In this document: positions 45,101-54,833 of the stretch, piece after piece | How positions within the stretch are numbered: position 1 is the stretch's first letter | How the letters are laid out: each line of letters opens with the position of its first letter | Assembly: GCA_963751775.1 (NCBI GenBank) | Contig: CAVVVW010000008.1 | Coordinates: 124,001-188,000 of the forward strand | Direction of reading: 5' to 3' | Origin: CADEEN01 sp963751775 | GTDB taxonomy: Bacteria > Pseudomonadota > Gammaproteobacteria > Burkholderiales > Burkholderiaceae_C | Length of the DNA: 64,000 bases | The notes under the pieces: generated by a model | What the model was told of the DNA's origin: nothing | Seen by the model: only the letters and a program-made list of their open reading frames with translations | Databases searched by the model: none | Program-made: the position numbers and the translations under genes

Positions 45101-45602
45101 GTCAGCGCTCGCACATCAACTGGGGAGAAGTCCGCCTTGGTCGCCCTGCGTATAGATCGGGCTCTAACCCGCCGCGCCGGCGATCGATGTCCAGTTGCAG
45201 GTGCCCGGGTATCCCGCGTCTTGCGGGCTGCAGCCGGTGCCCGGTGCCGGCGACCGCTGCGTGGTCGTGCCGGTGTTGTCGATGTTGATGATGTACTTGT
45301 ATTCGCTGACCGCCTCACCCTTCATCGCGCCAATGCCGCCGAACGCGCTGGCTCAGTGCGGGCGCTGACGACGTTCAGCGTCAGTTGGCGCCGCCTGCGC
45401 CGCAGTCACGCCGGCCAGCGCCATGACCGTGAATGCGGTCATCACACAGAGCGCTCGATCGAAGGATGCGAGCCAGGCCTTGGCCCATCTGCCGCGCAAG
45501 CGCAGGCATGGCGAGGAGTGAGGCGGTTGCCTGCGACTGGCGTGTCGTCGAGCCTGAAGCTTGTTCCATGACGTCCCCCGAGAAACCGTTGTGCACTCTC
45601 AT
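39101..45602 (-). CDS. Giant surface protein 2 with SdrD-like repeats, beta-helix and lectin-like tail, heavily frameshifted
   Basis: About 2,160 codons, first gene of cluster 2. ATG at 45602 follows GGGAGAGAG; signal region reads VMTAFTVMALAGVTAAQA. In pieces: VSEYKYIININDNTGT; SdrD_B/CarboxypepD-like units (VKIPNVGPNRYALSVTPPDG, DGYVFNDTNRNG, YYKFEAAYPMTQWLVMEAYD, matching NWLVVETSN of giant 1); VKLQGVGPGSPDGIG as in giant 1; a parallel beta-helix with NNRI/NNII turns (about 42.0-40.3 kb); a bacterial Ig-like segment; and a C-terminal DNFNRANANTLGANW module ending DNFSGGTLP. It lacks the N-terminal cupredoxins of giant 1. The frame changes roughly every 150 bases; resolved cases (41044, 41096) are single extra bases. 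Confidence 0.65.
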
Positions 45603-45955
45603 CGCGCTCTCTCCCCAAGACCGATAACTGCTCATCACAGCGACCCACGCGCTTCGTTGAAGCGGTTGTTGGGCCTTGATGGGGCGCGAGGATAGGCATT
45701 CGATTCACGCGTGTCTCGAAAAAACGGTCGTTCAACGCGAGGCCCCTCCCCGACTGGGGGGAATTGAGGGGCGATGCGGCGGGTATATGGCCTCAAGTCT
45801 TCAGACTTTCGTAAGACTCGAGCCACGACCCGCGGTCTGCGGACATGCGTCGGCAATGCTGCATGCCGATCGCGACGCAGTCGATCGATTCGAACGGCAC
45901 ACCAATGCGTCACGCGCGGTGAGCGATCATGTGCAACCCGACAAGCCGACCGCCT
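45603..45955. promoter_or_regulatory. Divergent intergenic region with two dyads
   Basis: About 350 bases between cluster 2 (minus) and exonuclease III (plus). It contains a perfect hyphenated dyad, AAGTCT-TC-AGACTT (45795-45808), a typical operator size, and a nested GC-rich dyad, GCCCCTC...GAGGGGC with an inner CCCC-GACT-GGGG, at about 45750-45775. The latter loosely resembles the CCCCAC/GTGGGG dyad before cluster 1. No open frame is convincing. These are candidate control sites for the giant protein gene. Confidence 0.35.
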
Positions 45956-46720
45956 ATGAAACTCGCCACCTGGAACGTCAACTCGCTCGCCGTGCGCCTG
46001 CCGCAATTGCTGGATTGGCTCGCCGCCCACCAGCCCGACGCGATGGTGCTGCAGGAAACCAAGCTCACCGACGACAAGTTCCCGGCCGCCGAGATCGCGG
46101 CCGCGGGCTACAAGGCGCAGTGGTTCGGCCAGAAGACGTACAACGGCGTGGCGCTGCTGTCCAAGGCCGAAGCCAGCGACGTGGTGCGCAACATCCCCGG
46201 CTTTGCCGACGACCTGGCGCGCGTGATCACCGGCACCGTCGATGGCGTGCGCATCGTCGGCGCCTACTTCCCCAACGGCCAGGCGCCCGGCACCGACAAG
46301 TTCGACTACAAGATGCGCTGGCTGCGCGGGCTGCGCGAGTGGCTGGCCGACGAGCTCGCGGCGCACCCGAAGCTGGTGCTGCTCGGCGACTTCAACATCG
46401 CGCCCGACGACCGCGACGTCTACGACCCGGTGGCCTGGGCCGGGCAGATCCATTGCACCGACGAGGAGCGCGATCACCTGAAGAAGCTGATCGCGCTGGG
46501 CCTCGTCGATGCGTTCCGCCTGTTCGATCAGCCGCCGAAATCCTGGTCGTGGTGGGATTACCGCAACCTGGCGTTTCGCCGGAACCAGGGCCTGCGCATC
46601 GACCTGATCCTGGTCAGCGAGGCATTGAAGGCCTCGGTGCAGTCATGCACCATCGACCGCGCGACGCGCAAGAACGAGCGCCCGAGCGACCACGCGCCGG
46701 TGCTGGTGGAGCTCGCATGA
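45956..46720 (+). CDS. xthA: Exodeoxyribonuclease III
   Basis: A 254-residue endonuclease/exonuclease/phosphatase-fold enzyme of base-excision repair (AP endonuclease and 3'-5' exonuclease). Family motifs in order: WNVNSLAVRLPQLLDWL, LQETKLTDDKFP (metal-binding Glu), YNGVALLSK, LVLLGDFNIAPDDRDVYDP (Asp and Asn), and the catalytic C-terminal RKNERPSDHAPVLVEL. Start at 45956 (MKLATWNVN) is the conserved N terminus; the upstream ATG adds residues without family support. Length is normal and the frame intact. Confidence 0.95.
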   Translation: MKLATWNVNSLAVRLPQLLDWLAAHQPDAMVLQETKLTDDKFPAAEIAAAGYKAQWFGQKTYNGVALLSKAEASDVVRNIPGFADDLARVITGTVDGVRIVGAYFPNGQAPGTDKFDYKMRWLRGLREWLADELAAHPKLVLLGDFNIAPDDRDVYDPVAWAGQIHCTDEERDHLKKLIALGLVDAFRLFDQPPKSWSWWDYRNLAFRRNQGLRIDLILVSEALKASVQSCTIDRATRKNERPSDHAPVLVELA

Positions 46721-46771
46721 CGCCGCCCACGCGCTACTACGATGCGCTGGAATGACTGTATGGAGACCGAC

Positions 46772-47794
46772 ATGAACACGCGCGAGGCCTACTACGACCG
46801 CATCGCCCCGCTGCACATGGCCCCGCTGTGGACGCGGCTGAAGGCGCTGGTGCCGGCCGAGCCGACGCCTGTCGGCGTGCCGCACCGCTGGGCCTATGCC
46901 GAGCTGCGCGCGCATGTGCTCGAAGCCGCCGAGCACATCAGCGCCAAGGAGGCCGAGCGCCGCGTGCTGATCCTGGAGAACCCGGGGCTGACCGGCAGCT
47001 CGCAGATCAGCAACTCGCTCTACGCCGGCCTGCAGCTGATCATGCCCGGCGAGGTGGCGCCGGCGCACCGGCACACGCAGAGCGCGCTGCGCTTCATCGT
47101 CGAAGGCAGCGGCGCCTACACGGCGGTCGAGGGCGAGAAGACGCTGATGCAGCCGGGCGACTTCGTCATCACGCCGAGCTGGACCTGGCACCACCATGGC
47201 CACGATAGCAGCGGCCCGATGGTCTGGCTCGACGGCCTCGACATCCCGATCGCGGCCTTCTTCAACAGCACCTTCCGTGAAGACCACCATGCCGACGAGG
47301 CCGCCATCACGCGCCCGACCGGCGACGCGCTGGCGCGCTACGGCCAGGGCCTGCTGCCGGTGGGCTACCGCAACGCCTCGCTCAACTCGCCGGTCTTCAA
47401 CTATCCCTACCAGCGCACGCGCGAGGCCCTGCACGCACTGACGCGCGCCGGCGCGCCCGATGCGCACGCCGGCCACCTGATGCGCTTCGTCAACCCGACC
47501 GACGGCGGCTGGGCCATGCCGACGATGGCCACCATGATCCGGCTGCTGCCGCGCGGCTTCACCACCCTGCCCTACCGCGGCAGCGACGGCACGGTCTTCA
47601 TCGTCGCCGAAGGCCGCGGCGAGTTGCGGGTCGGCGGCGAGCGCTTCGCGCTGACGCCGCACGACATCGCCGTCGTGCCCGGCTGGATGGCCTACACGCT
47701 GCAGGCCGCCGAAGACCTGGTGCTGTTCTCGTACTCCGACCGCGTGGCGCAGGAGAAGCTGGGCCTGTTCCGCGAGCAGCGGCTGGCGGCCTGA
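46772..47794 (+). CDS. Gentisate 1,2-dioxygenase
   Basis: A 340-residue bicupin Fe(II) dioxygenase that cleaves the ring of gentisate to maleylpyruvate. The first cupin holds the ligand motif PAHRHTQSALRFIVEG (His99, His101) and PSWTWHHHGHD (His140-142); the second cupin (DGTVFIVAEGRGELRVGGE) is degenerate, as usual in the family. Start at 46772 follows TGGAGA; the earlier in-frame ATGs lack a ribosome site. No maleylpyruvate isomerase is adjacent, but an acyl-CoA thioesterase follows. A salicylate dioxygenase function is possible within the same family. Confidence 0.9.
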   Translation: MNTREAYYDRIAPLHMAPLWTRLKALVPAEPTPVGVPHRWAYAELRAHVLEAAEHISAKEAERRVLILENPGLTGSSQISNSLYAGLQLIMPGEVAPAHRHTQSALRFIVEGSGAYTAVEGEKTLMQPGDFVITPSWTWHHHGHDSSGPMVWLDGLDIPIAAFFNSTFREDHHADEAAITRPTGDALARYGQGLLPVGYRNASLNSPVFNYPYQRTREALHALTRAGAPDAHAGHLMRFVNPTDGGWAMPTMATMIRLLPRGFTTLPYRGSDGTVFIVAEGRGELRVGGERFALTPHDIAVVPGWMAYTLQAAEDLVLFSYSDRVAQEKLGLFREQRLAA

Positions 47795-47838
47795 ATGGCT
47801 ACGGCATCGATCACGCAGGACGACCAGGTCGTCAAGCC

Positions 47839-48258
47839 ATGAACAAATCGCACATCCACCTGGTCGACGTGCACTTCGGCGATTGCGATCCGGCGGGCAT
47901 CGTCTTCTTCCCGAACTTCTCGCGCTGGATGGACGAGGCCTCGCTGGCCTTCTTCATGGCCTGCGGCGTGCCGCCCTGGCGCGAGCTGCTGAACACGCGC
48001 GGCATCGTCGGCGCGCCGCTGCTCGAGATCCACACCACGTTCTCGAAGTCGGCGACCTACGGCGAGACGCTCGAAGTCCACACCAGCATCGAAGCCTGGG
48101 CCGCCAAGACCTTTCGCCACCGGCACACGGTCCGGCGCGCAGGCGAGTTGATCTGCGAAGGCACCGAGGTGCGCGCCTTCGTCATCCGCGACCCGGGCAA
48201 CCCGGCGCGGTTGAAGGCGATTCCGATTCCGGAGGACATCAAGGCGCTTTGTTCCTGA
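47839..48258 (+). CDS. 4-hydroxybenzoyl-CoA thioesterase-like hotdog protein
   Basis: A 139-residue single-hotdog thioesterase. The active-site signature FGDCDPAGIVFFPNFSRWMDE (catalytic Asp17) is that of the Pseudomonas-type 4-hydroxybenzoyl-CoA/YbgC thioesterases. It lies 44 bases after the gentisate dioxygenase, so it probably releases an aromatic acid from its CoA ester (for example salicylyl- or hydroxybenzoyl-CoA) ahead of gentisate cleavage. The exact acyl group cannot be read from sequence. Confidence 0.85.
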   Translation: MNKSHIHLVDVHFGDCDPAGIVFFPNFSRWMDEASLAFFMACGVPPWRELLNTRGIVGAPLLEIHTTFSKSATYGETLEVHTSIEAWAAKTFRHRHTVRRAGELICEGTEVRAFVIRDPGNPARLKAIPIPEDIKALCS

Positions 48259-48298
48259 GACGCGCGTCTTGTCTGGGTTTGTTTGACTGCGTTGCAAT

Positions 48299-48317
48299 GC
48301 CGGGTCCCGCCCCGGCA
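48299..48317 (-). terminator. Hairpin between thioesterase and ntrC ends
   Basis: A GCCGGG...CCCGGC stem lies between the converging 3' ends of the thioesterase and ntrC genes. There is no clear T run; a weak bidirectional terminator is possible. Confidence 0.3.
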
Positions 48318-48354
48318 AAGCGCGCAGCCAACAAATGCGACCTGCGCGCGATCC

Positions 48355-49885
<1,531 letters not shown>

Positions 49886-49902
49886 GCGCGGAGGCTTCGC
49901 TG

Positions 49903-50979
49903 TCAGGGCAAGGGGATGAGGACCGTGAACACCGTGCGGCCCGGCTGGCTGGCGCACTCGATCGTGCCCTGATGCTGCTGCACGAACGTCTGCGCCAGCG
50001 TCAACCCGAGGCCCGATCCACCCTCACGCCCCGTCACCAGCGGGAAGAAGATGCGATCGCGGATCGCCTCGGGCACACCGGGCCCGTTGTCCTCGATATG
50101 CAATTCGAGTGCCAGGCGCCAGCGCTGCTTGCCGATCGTTACCTGGCGGGCGATGCGCGTGCGCAGCGTCAGCACCGCGTCGCCGCTGGCAATGCGCGGC
50201 TCCAGCGCCTGCACGGCGTTGTGGGCGATGTTGAGCACGGCCTGGATCAACTGCTCGCGGTCGCCGCGAAACTCCGGGATCGAGGTGTCGTAATCGCGGT
50301 TGAAGGTCAGGCCACGCGGGTGTTCGGCCAGCACCAGCGAGCGCACCCGCTCGCAGACCTCGTGGATGTTGACGTCGGCGACGACCTGGGCATGCCGGTG
50401 CGGCGCCAGCAGGCGGTCGACCAGCAACTGCAGGCGGTCGGCCTCGGCAATGATGACCTGGGTGTACTCGGTCAGCTCACGCTTGTCTTCGAGCTCCATG
50501 TCCAGCAACTGCGCCGCGCCGCGGATGCCGCCGAGCGGGTTCTTGATCTCGTGCGCCAGGTTGCGCACCAGTTCCTTGTTGGCCTCGGCCTGGCCCTGGG
50601 CGCGCTCCTCGCGGTCCTGGCGCGTCTGCTGCTCGATCTCGATCATCTCGACCAGGACCTGGCCGGCATCGTCGGTCTGGTTGACGATCACGTGCACCGG
50701 CAGCAGTTCGGTATGGCCGCCGGCGGGCCGCCGGATCTGGCCGTCGAAGCGCCCGCTGGCGATGCGGTTGGCGGCCACGGCGGCCAGCGTCTCGCGCAGC
50801 GGGCCGGGATCGGCCAGCCAGGCGGGCAGCGAGGTCGCCATCAGCGCACGCCGGGCCACGCCGAGGGTGTTTTCGAAGCTGGCGTTGGCGTGCAGGCACA
50901 GGCCGTCCGGCTGCACCAGGGCCACCATCGTGGCCAGCAGGTCGAAGGCGGCCAGCGGGTCGCGGGCCGGGGCGGGCAT
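49903..50979 (-). CDS. ntrB: Nitrogen regulation sensor kinase NtrB
   Basis: A 358-residue soluble PAS-containing kinase/phosphatase that responds to nitrogen through PII and phosphorylates NtrC. PAS domain at the N terminus (DLLATMVALVQPDGLCLHAN), HisKA box with the phospho-His in LVRNLAHEIKNPLGGIRGAA, then HATPase (NIAHNAVQAL, IEDNGPGVPE, GREGGSGLGLTLAQTF). Start at 50979 is chosen because the upstream gene stops 20 bases earlier; longer readings run into that gene. Co-transcribed with ntrC. Confidence 0.92.
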   Translation of the reverse strand: MPAPARDPLAAFDLLATMVALVQPDGLCLHANASFENTLGVARRALMATSLPAWLADPGPLRETLAAVAANRIASGRFDGQIRRPAGGHTELLPVHVIVNQTDDAGQVLVEMIEIEQQTRQDREERAQGQAEANKELVRNLAHEIKNPLGGIRGAAQLLDMELEDKRELTEYTQVIIAEADRLQLLVDRLLAPHRHAQVVADVNIHEVCERVRSLVLAEHPRGLTFNRDYDTSIPEFRGDREQLIQAVLNIAHNAVQALEPRIASGDAVLTLRTRIARQVTIGKQRWRLALELHIEDNGPGVPEAIRDRIFFPLVTGREGGSGLGLTLAQTFVQQHQGTIECASQPGRTVFTVLIPLP

Positions 50980-50998
50980 GGCCAGTCGTTCCGGTTGC

Positions 50999-51512
50999 CT
51001 AGTTGGCCGGTGGCCGCTTGGACAGTTCGCGCCGCAGCGCCGCGATGTCGGACTGCTTGCGGTCGATGGCGGCCTTGAGCGTTTCGACACGCTCGAGGTA
51101 CCGCTGGTAATTGCGTTCGTCGCCACGGCGATCGGGCTCGCCGGCGTTGAATTCCTTTTGCAGCGCGGCCAACTGCGCCTCTTCACGCTGCAGTTCGGCC
51201 TCGAGGATCTTGCGCGCATCGCTGTCGCGGGCGCGCTGCTCGCCGGCGTCGACCCGCTTGCCTTCGACCGGGCGCGTGGTCTCCCCTGTCGGTCGCGGCT
51301 TGCCCGGCGAGACCACCGTGATCGGCGTGCCTTCGATCGTGCGGCAATCGCGCTCCTTGGCCTGCTGCGGGGTGATCTGGTCGGTATACAGGATCGGCGG
51401 GCCCGGGACAGCGATAGACGATGGCACTTTGCGGCCGACGGTCGTGCCTGCCGCGCACAGCAGCAGCACGCCGAAGCCAGGACCTGGCCAACAGCGGTTT
51501 CGTCATCGTCAT
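50999..51512 (-). CDS. DUF4124-type exported protein, frameshifted
   Basis: Small exported protein commonly found beside ntrB in Burkholderiales. Start at 51512 (MTMTKPLLARSW), hydrophobic signal continuing as VLLLCAAGTTVG, then the DUF4124 core IVYRCPGPPILYTDQITPQQ with the closing Cys in KERDCRTIEG, and a coiled C-terminal tail (QREEAQLAALQKEFN). Two to three single-base errors near 51480 and 51405 split the signal and core. Function is unknown; the domain is thought to be a small periplasmic fold. Confidence 0.65.
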
Positions 51513-51540
51513 TCAACGCATTGTGGCCCAGGCCCGGTGG

Positions 51541-51574
51541 ACAAGAAAAAGGGGGCAGCCTGCGCTGCCCCCTT
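51541..51574 (-). terminator. Intrinsic terminator of glnA
   Basis: On the minus strand an AAGGGGGCAGC-GCAG-GCTGCCCCCTT stem is followed at once by TTTTTCTTG, a classic Rho-independent terminator, about 30 bases after the glnA stop. It separates glnA from DUF4124-ntrBC. Confidence 0.85.
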
Positions 51575-51602
51575 GACTTGTGACCGAATGGTCGAATCGA
51601 CG

Positions 51603-53021
51603 TCAGGCCGCGTAGTACATGTCGAACTCGAGCGGGTGCGTGGTCATGCGAAAGCGCGTCACTTCCTGCATCTTCAGCTCGATATAGGCGTCCAGGTAGG
51701 CGTCGGTGAAGACACCGCCCTTGGTCAGGAAGGCGCGGTCCTTGTTCAGGTAATCCAGCGCCTGGTCCAGGCTGTGGCAGACGGTCGGGATCTTGGCGTC
51801 CTCTTCCGGCGGCAGGTGGTACAGGTCCTTGCTCGCGGCCTCGCCCGGGTGGATCTTGTTCTCCACGCCGTCCAGGCCGGCCATCAGCATGGCCGAGAAA
51901 CCCAGGTACGGGTTGCACAGCGGGTCGGGGAAGCGGCATTCGATGCGCCGGCCCTTGGGGTTGGGCACGTAGGGGATGCGAATCGATGCCGAGCGGTTGC
52001 GCGAGCTGTAGGCCAGCTTGACCGGGGCCTCGAAGCCGGGCACCAGGCGCTTGTAGCTGTTGGTGCCGGGGTTGGTGATGGCGTTGAGCGCGCGCGCGTG
52101 CTTGATGATGCCGCCGATGTAGAACAGGGCAAAGTCGGACAGGCCCGCGTAGCCGTCGCCGGCGAACAGGTTCTTGCCGTCCTTGAACACGCTCTGGTGC
52201 ACGTGCATGCCGCTGCCGTTGTCGCCGACGATCGGCTTGGGCATGAAGGTCGCCGTCTTGCCGTAGGCGTGCGCCACGTTGAGGACCACGTACTTCTGCA
52301 GTTGCAGCCAGTCGGCGCGCTGCACCAGCGTGCTGAACTTGGTGCCGAGCTCCATCTGGCCGGCCGTGGCCACCTCATGGTGATGCACCTCGACCGGGAT
52401 GCCGAGCTGCTCGAGCAACAGGCACATCTCGCTGCGCATGTCCTGGAAGCTGTCGACCGGCGGCACCGGGAAGTAGCCGCCCTTGACGCCCGGGCGCAGG
52501 CCCGAGTTGCCGTGCTCGTATTCCTTGCCGCTGCTCCAGGCCGCTTCTTCGCTCTCGATCTTCGAGAAGCTGCCCGACATGTCGACGTTCCAGCGCACGC
52601 TGTCGAAGACGAAGAATTCGGGTTCCGGGCCGAAGTAGGCGGCGTCGCCGATGCCGCTGCTCTTCAGATAGGCCTCGGCACGGCGGGCCAGCGAGCGCGG
52701 GTCGCGTTCGTAGGGCTTGCCGTCGCCGGGTTCGAGCACGTCGCAGGTCAGCAGCAGCGTCGGTTCCTCGAAGAACGGGTCGACGTTGGCGGTATTGGGG
52801 TCGGGCATGAGCAGCATGTCCGAGGCTTCGATGCCCTTCCAGCCGGCGATCGACGAACCGTCGAAGGCGTGGCCGGCGCTGAATTTGTCTTCGTCGAACG
52901 CCGAGACGGGCACGGTGACATGTTGTTCCTTGCCGCGCGTGTCGGTGAAACGGAAATCAACGAACTTGATCTCGTTGTCCTTCACCATCTTCATCACGTC
53001 GGCAACGGTCTTGCTGGCCAT
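51603..53021 (-). CDS. glnA: Glutamine synthetase type I
   Basis: A 472-residue GSI-beta enzyme that makes glutamine from glutamate, ammonia and ATP in the cytoplasm. Signatures: FDGSSIAGWKGIEASDM, FGPEPEFFVFD, KPIVGDNGSGMHVHQS (ATP/glutamate site), NRSASIRIP and the adenylylation loop KDLYHLPPEE with Tyr about 401. Start follows AGGAGA. The candidate sigma-54 promoter upstream and ntrBC downstream fit nitrogen control. Length and frame are normal. Confidence 0.97.
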   Translation of the reverse strand: MASKTVADVMKMVKDNEIKFVDFRFTDTRGKEQHVTVPVSAFDEDKFSAGHAFDGSSIAGWKGIEASDMLLMPDPNTANVDPFFEEPTLLLTCDVLEPGDGKPYERDPRSLARRAEAYLKSSGIGDAAYFGPEPEFFVFDSVRWNVDMSGSFSKIESEEAAWSSGKEYEHGNSGLRPGVKGGYFPVPPVDSFQDMRSEMCLLLEQLGIPVEVHHHEVATAGQMELGTKFSTLVQRADWLQLQKYVVLNVAHAYGKTATFMPKPIVGDNGSGMHVHQSVFKDGKNLFAGDGYAGLSDFALFYIGGIIKHARALNAITNPGTNSYKRLVPGFEAPVKLAYSSRNRSASIRIPYVPNPKGRRIECRFPDPLCNPYLGFSAMLMAGLDGVENKIHPGEAASKDLYHLPPEEDAKIPTVCHSLDQALDYLNKDRAFLTKGGVFTDAYLDAYIELKMQEVTRFRMTTHPLEFDMYYAA

Positions 53022-53082
53022 CAGGGCTCTCCTAGCAGGGCTTTTGGATTGGGGGGATGCGAAAAAAGGCGCAGGGCAATGT

Positions 53083-53098
53083 AGCAGAAAGCATGCCC
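53083..53098 (-). promoter_or_regulatory. Candidate sigma-54 promoter of glnA
   Basis: On the minus strand GGGCATGCTTTCTGCT matches the -24/-12 pattern TGGCACG-N4-TTGCW, with GG and GC at the right 12-base spacing and three mismatches in the less critical positions. It lies about 60 bases before the glnA start. Confidence 0.45.
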
Positions 53099-53190
53099 GC
53101 AGCCGGTGCGTGACGCCTGCCTCTGCACAGCCGCGCGACGCCCCAAATCAAGGCGCGCCGCGGCACCAACTCAGCGCAGCTTGTCGCCGG

Positions 53191-53985
53191 TCAACGCACC
53201 AGTTCGGGGCCCGTGCGTACGCCCAGGGCCGCCAGACCGGCGCGCAGCGCGGCATAGGCCGCGGGCAGCAGGGCCTCACCGCCCTTCACGCCGAGTTCGA
53301 TGTGGCGGCCATGCACCGGGTGCGCGACGCTGGGCAGGCTGAACACGCGCACGCCGGCGTGGTCGCGCTCGACGGCCTCCATCAGCGGCGTCAGCGCGGC
53401 CTCCATCGCGCCGTAGACGATGACCGAGCGCTCGGCTTCGCGCAGCGTGCCGTGCAGCGCGCGGTAGCGGGTGTCGAGCAGGGTCTCGATCATCGGGTGC
53501 GCCATGACCGGAAAGCCCGGCACGAAATGCACTTCGCCGATCGTGAAGCCCGGGATCTTGTTGAACGGGTTGGCGATGATCTGCGCGCCGGCCGGGAACA
53601 TGCCCATGTTCAGGCGGTGGACGTTGTCCGGCGCATCGGGTTCGAACGCGACGCCTTTTTCCGCCGCCTGGTCTTTCATGCGCTGCGTGATCAGTTCCCT
53701 GGCCTGCGGGTGCAACTGCAGCGCCACGCCCAGCGCGGCGGCCGCGCATTGGCGCGTGTGATCGTCCGGCGTGGCGCCGATGCCGCCGCAACTGAAGACG
53801 GCATCGCCGCTGGCAAAGGCATGGCGCAAGGCCTCGGTGATCAGCGGGCGATCGTCGCCGACATAGCGCGCCCAGGCCAGGGCCAGCCCGCGCTGCGACA
53901 GCAGTTCGATGACCTTGGGCAGGTGCTTGTCCTCGCGCTTGCCGGAGAGGATTTCGTCGCCGACGATGATCAGACCGAATCTCAT
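53191..53985 (-). CDS. CinA/MoaB-like molybdopterin-binding domain protein
   Basis: A 264-residue cytoplasmic protein with the MoCF-type fold of CinA N-terminal domains: FGLIIVGDEILSGKREDKHL, FSCGGIGATPDDHTRQ (phosphate-binding turn), NPFNKIPGFTIG and VPGFPVMAHPM. The C-terminal amidohydrolase domain of full CinA is missing, so this is the short competence-damage-like form, possibly acting on nucleotide or ADP-ribose. Its start overlaps the stop of the EI24 gene. Confidence 0.85.
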   Translation of the reverse strand: MRFGLIIVGDEILSGKREDKHLPKVIELLSQRGLALAWARYVGDDRPLITEALRHAFASGDAVFSCGGIGATPDDHTRQCAAAALGVALQLHPQARELITQRMKDQAAEKGVAFEPDAPDNVHRLNMGMFPAGAQIIANPFNKIPGFTIGEVHFVPGFPVMAHPMIETLLDTRYRALHGTLREAERSVIVYGAMEAALTPLMEAVERDHAGVRVFSLPSVAHPVHGRHIELGVKGGEALLPAAYAALRAGLAALGVRTGPELVR

Positions 53986-54822
53986 GCGGGGGGCAGCGCC
54001 TCGACAGGTTGGATGGGTGGCACGCTGGGCGCGTTGCGCAGCTGGTGCAGCGCCGCCAGCGCGAAGTGCGCGAACCACAGCGCCGCAAACGCAAACACCA
54101 GGGTGTAGAGCCACACCGAAACCAATACCAGCAGCGGCGCGAAGATCAGCGTGGCCGCGCCGACGGCCCACAGCAGCGTTGGCGCCGCGCCGAGGAAGCC
54201 GCAGACCACGCCGATCGCCAGCAGCGGCCAATGCAGCTCGCGCATCAACGGTGCGGCGCTCGTCGGCGCTGGCGTGCTCGGCGAGCACGTCGTAGGCCAT
54301 CACGCGGTAGGTCAGCCAACCCCAGATCAACGGCGGCACGATCAACACCAGCGGCGGCACGAACCAGAGCGGAACGCTCAGCGCCAGGGCCAACAGCGCC
54401 GCCAGCGTGCAGCCCAGCGACCACAGCAGCGACTGCCACAGCGCTGCACCGCGCCGGGCCTCGAGGCCGGCAAAGCGGCGCTTGACGACCAGCGAGACCA
54501 GCGCCGGCACCATCAGCAGCGCGACCATCAACATCGACAGCACCACGATCACCGGCAAGGCCAGCGCAACGACGACCAACGGCGCAACGATGGCGCGCAG
54601 CCCCGCGCCACCCAGCGCCTCGAGCCAGTTCAGCAGCGCGCCGATCAATGCCCAGCTCTCCAGCGTGGCCCTGACACCGGCAACCGCAGGCTCCCAGAAG
54701 AACCAGCCGACGGCAAACGTCACGCCGCCGGCCACCAGCAGCGGCGCCAGCGACAGCGCGATCACGCGCGGATGCAGGCAGTACGCGGCGGCGCGCCAGA
54801 AGGCGTCGAGCAGCAGGCTCAT
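53982..54822 (-). CDS. EI24-domain membrane protein, one-base frameshift
   Basis: Integral membrane protein with five to six hydrophobic helices (VIALSLAPLLVAGGVTFAVG, IVAPLVVVALALPVIVVLSM, LLWSLGCTLAALLALALSVP, ALLLIGVVCGFLG-like, LIFAPLLVLVSVWLYTLVFA). The CysZ/EI24 family call rests on this topology and the VPPLIWGWLTYRVMAYDVLAE stretch. The frame breaks near 54250 between SADERR and MRELHWPLLAIGV; the 841-base length (one extra) agrees. CysZ proteins are sulfate channels, but many EI24 proteins have no known role. Confidence 0.75.
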
Positions 54823-54833
54823 GTGCGGGCCGA

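Noticed and set aside
39101..45602. Giant protein 2 as a decayed pseudogene
   Set aside because: Both sides of each break keep family-like sequence, and resolved breaks are single insertions like those elsewhere. Not excluded until re-sequenced.
49903..51939. Long N-terminal extension of NtrB
   Set aside because: The extension reads out of frame through DUF4124 and glnA; the PAS domain start at 50979 is the natural N terminus.
51111..53084. 657-residue plus-strand open frame opposite glnA
   Set aside because: glnA on the minus strand is unmistakable and intact; the opposing frame has no motif.
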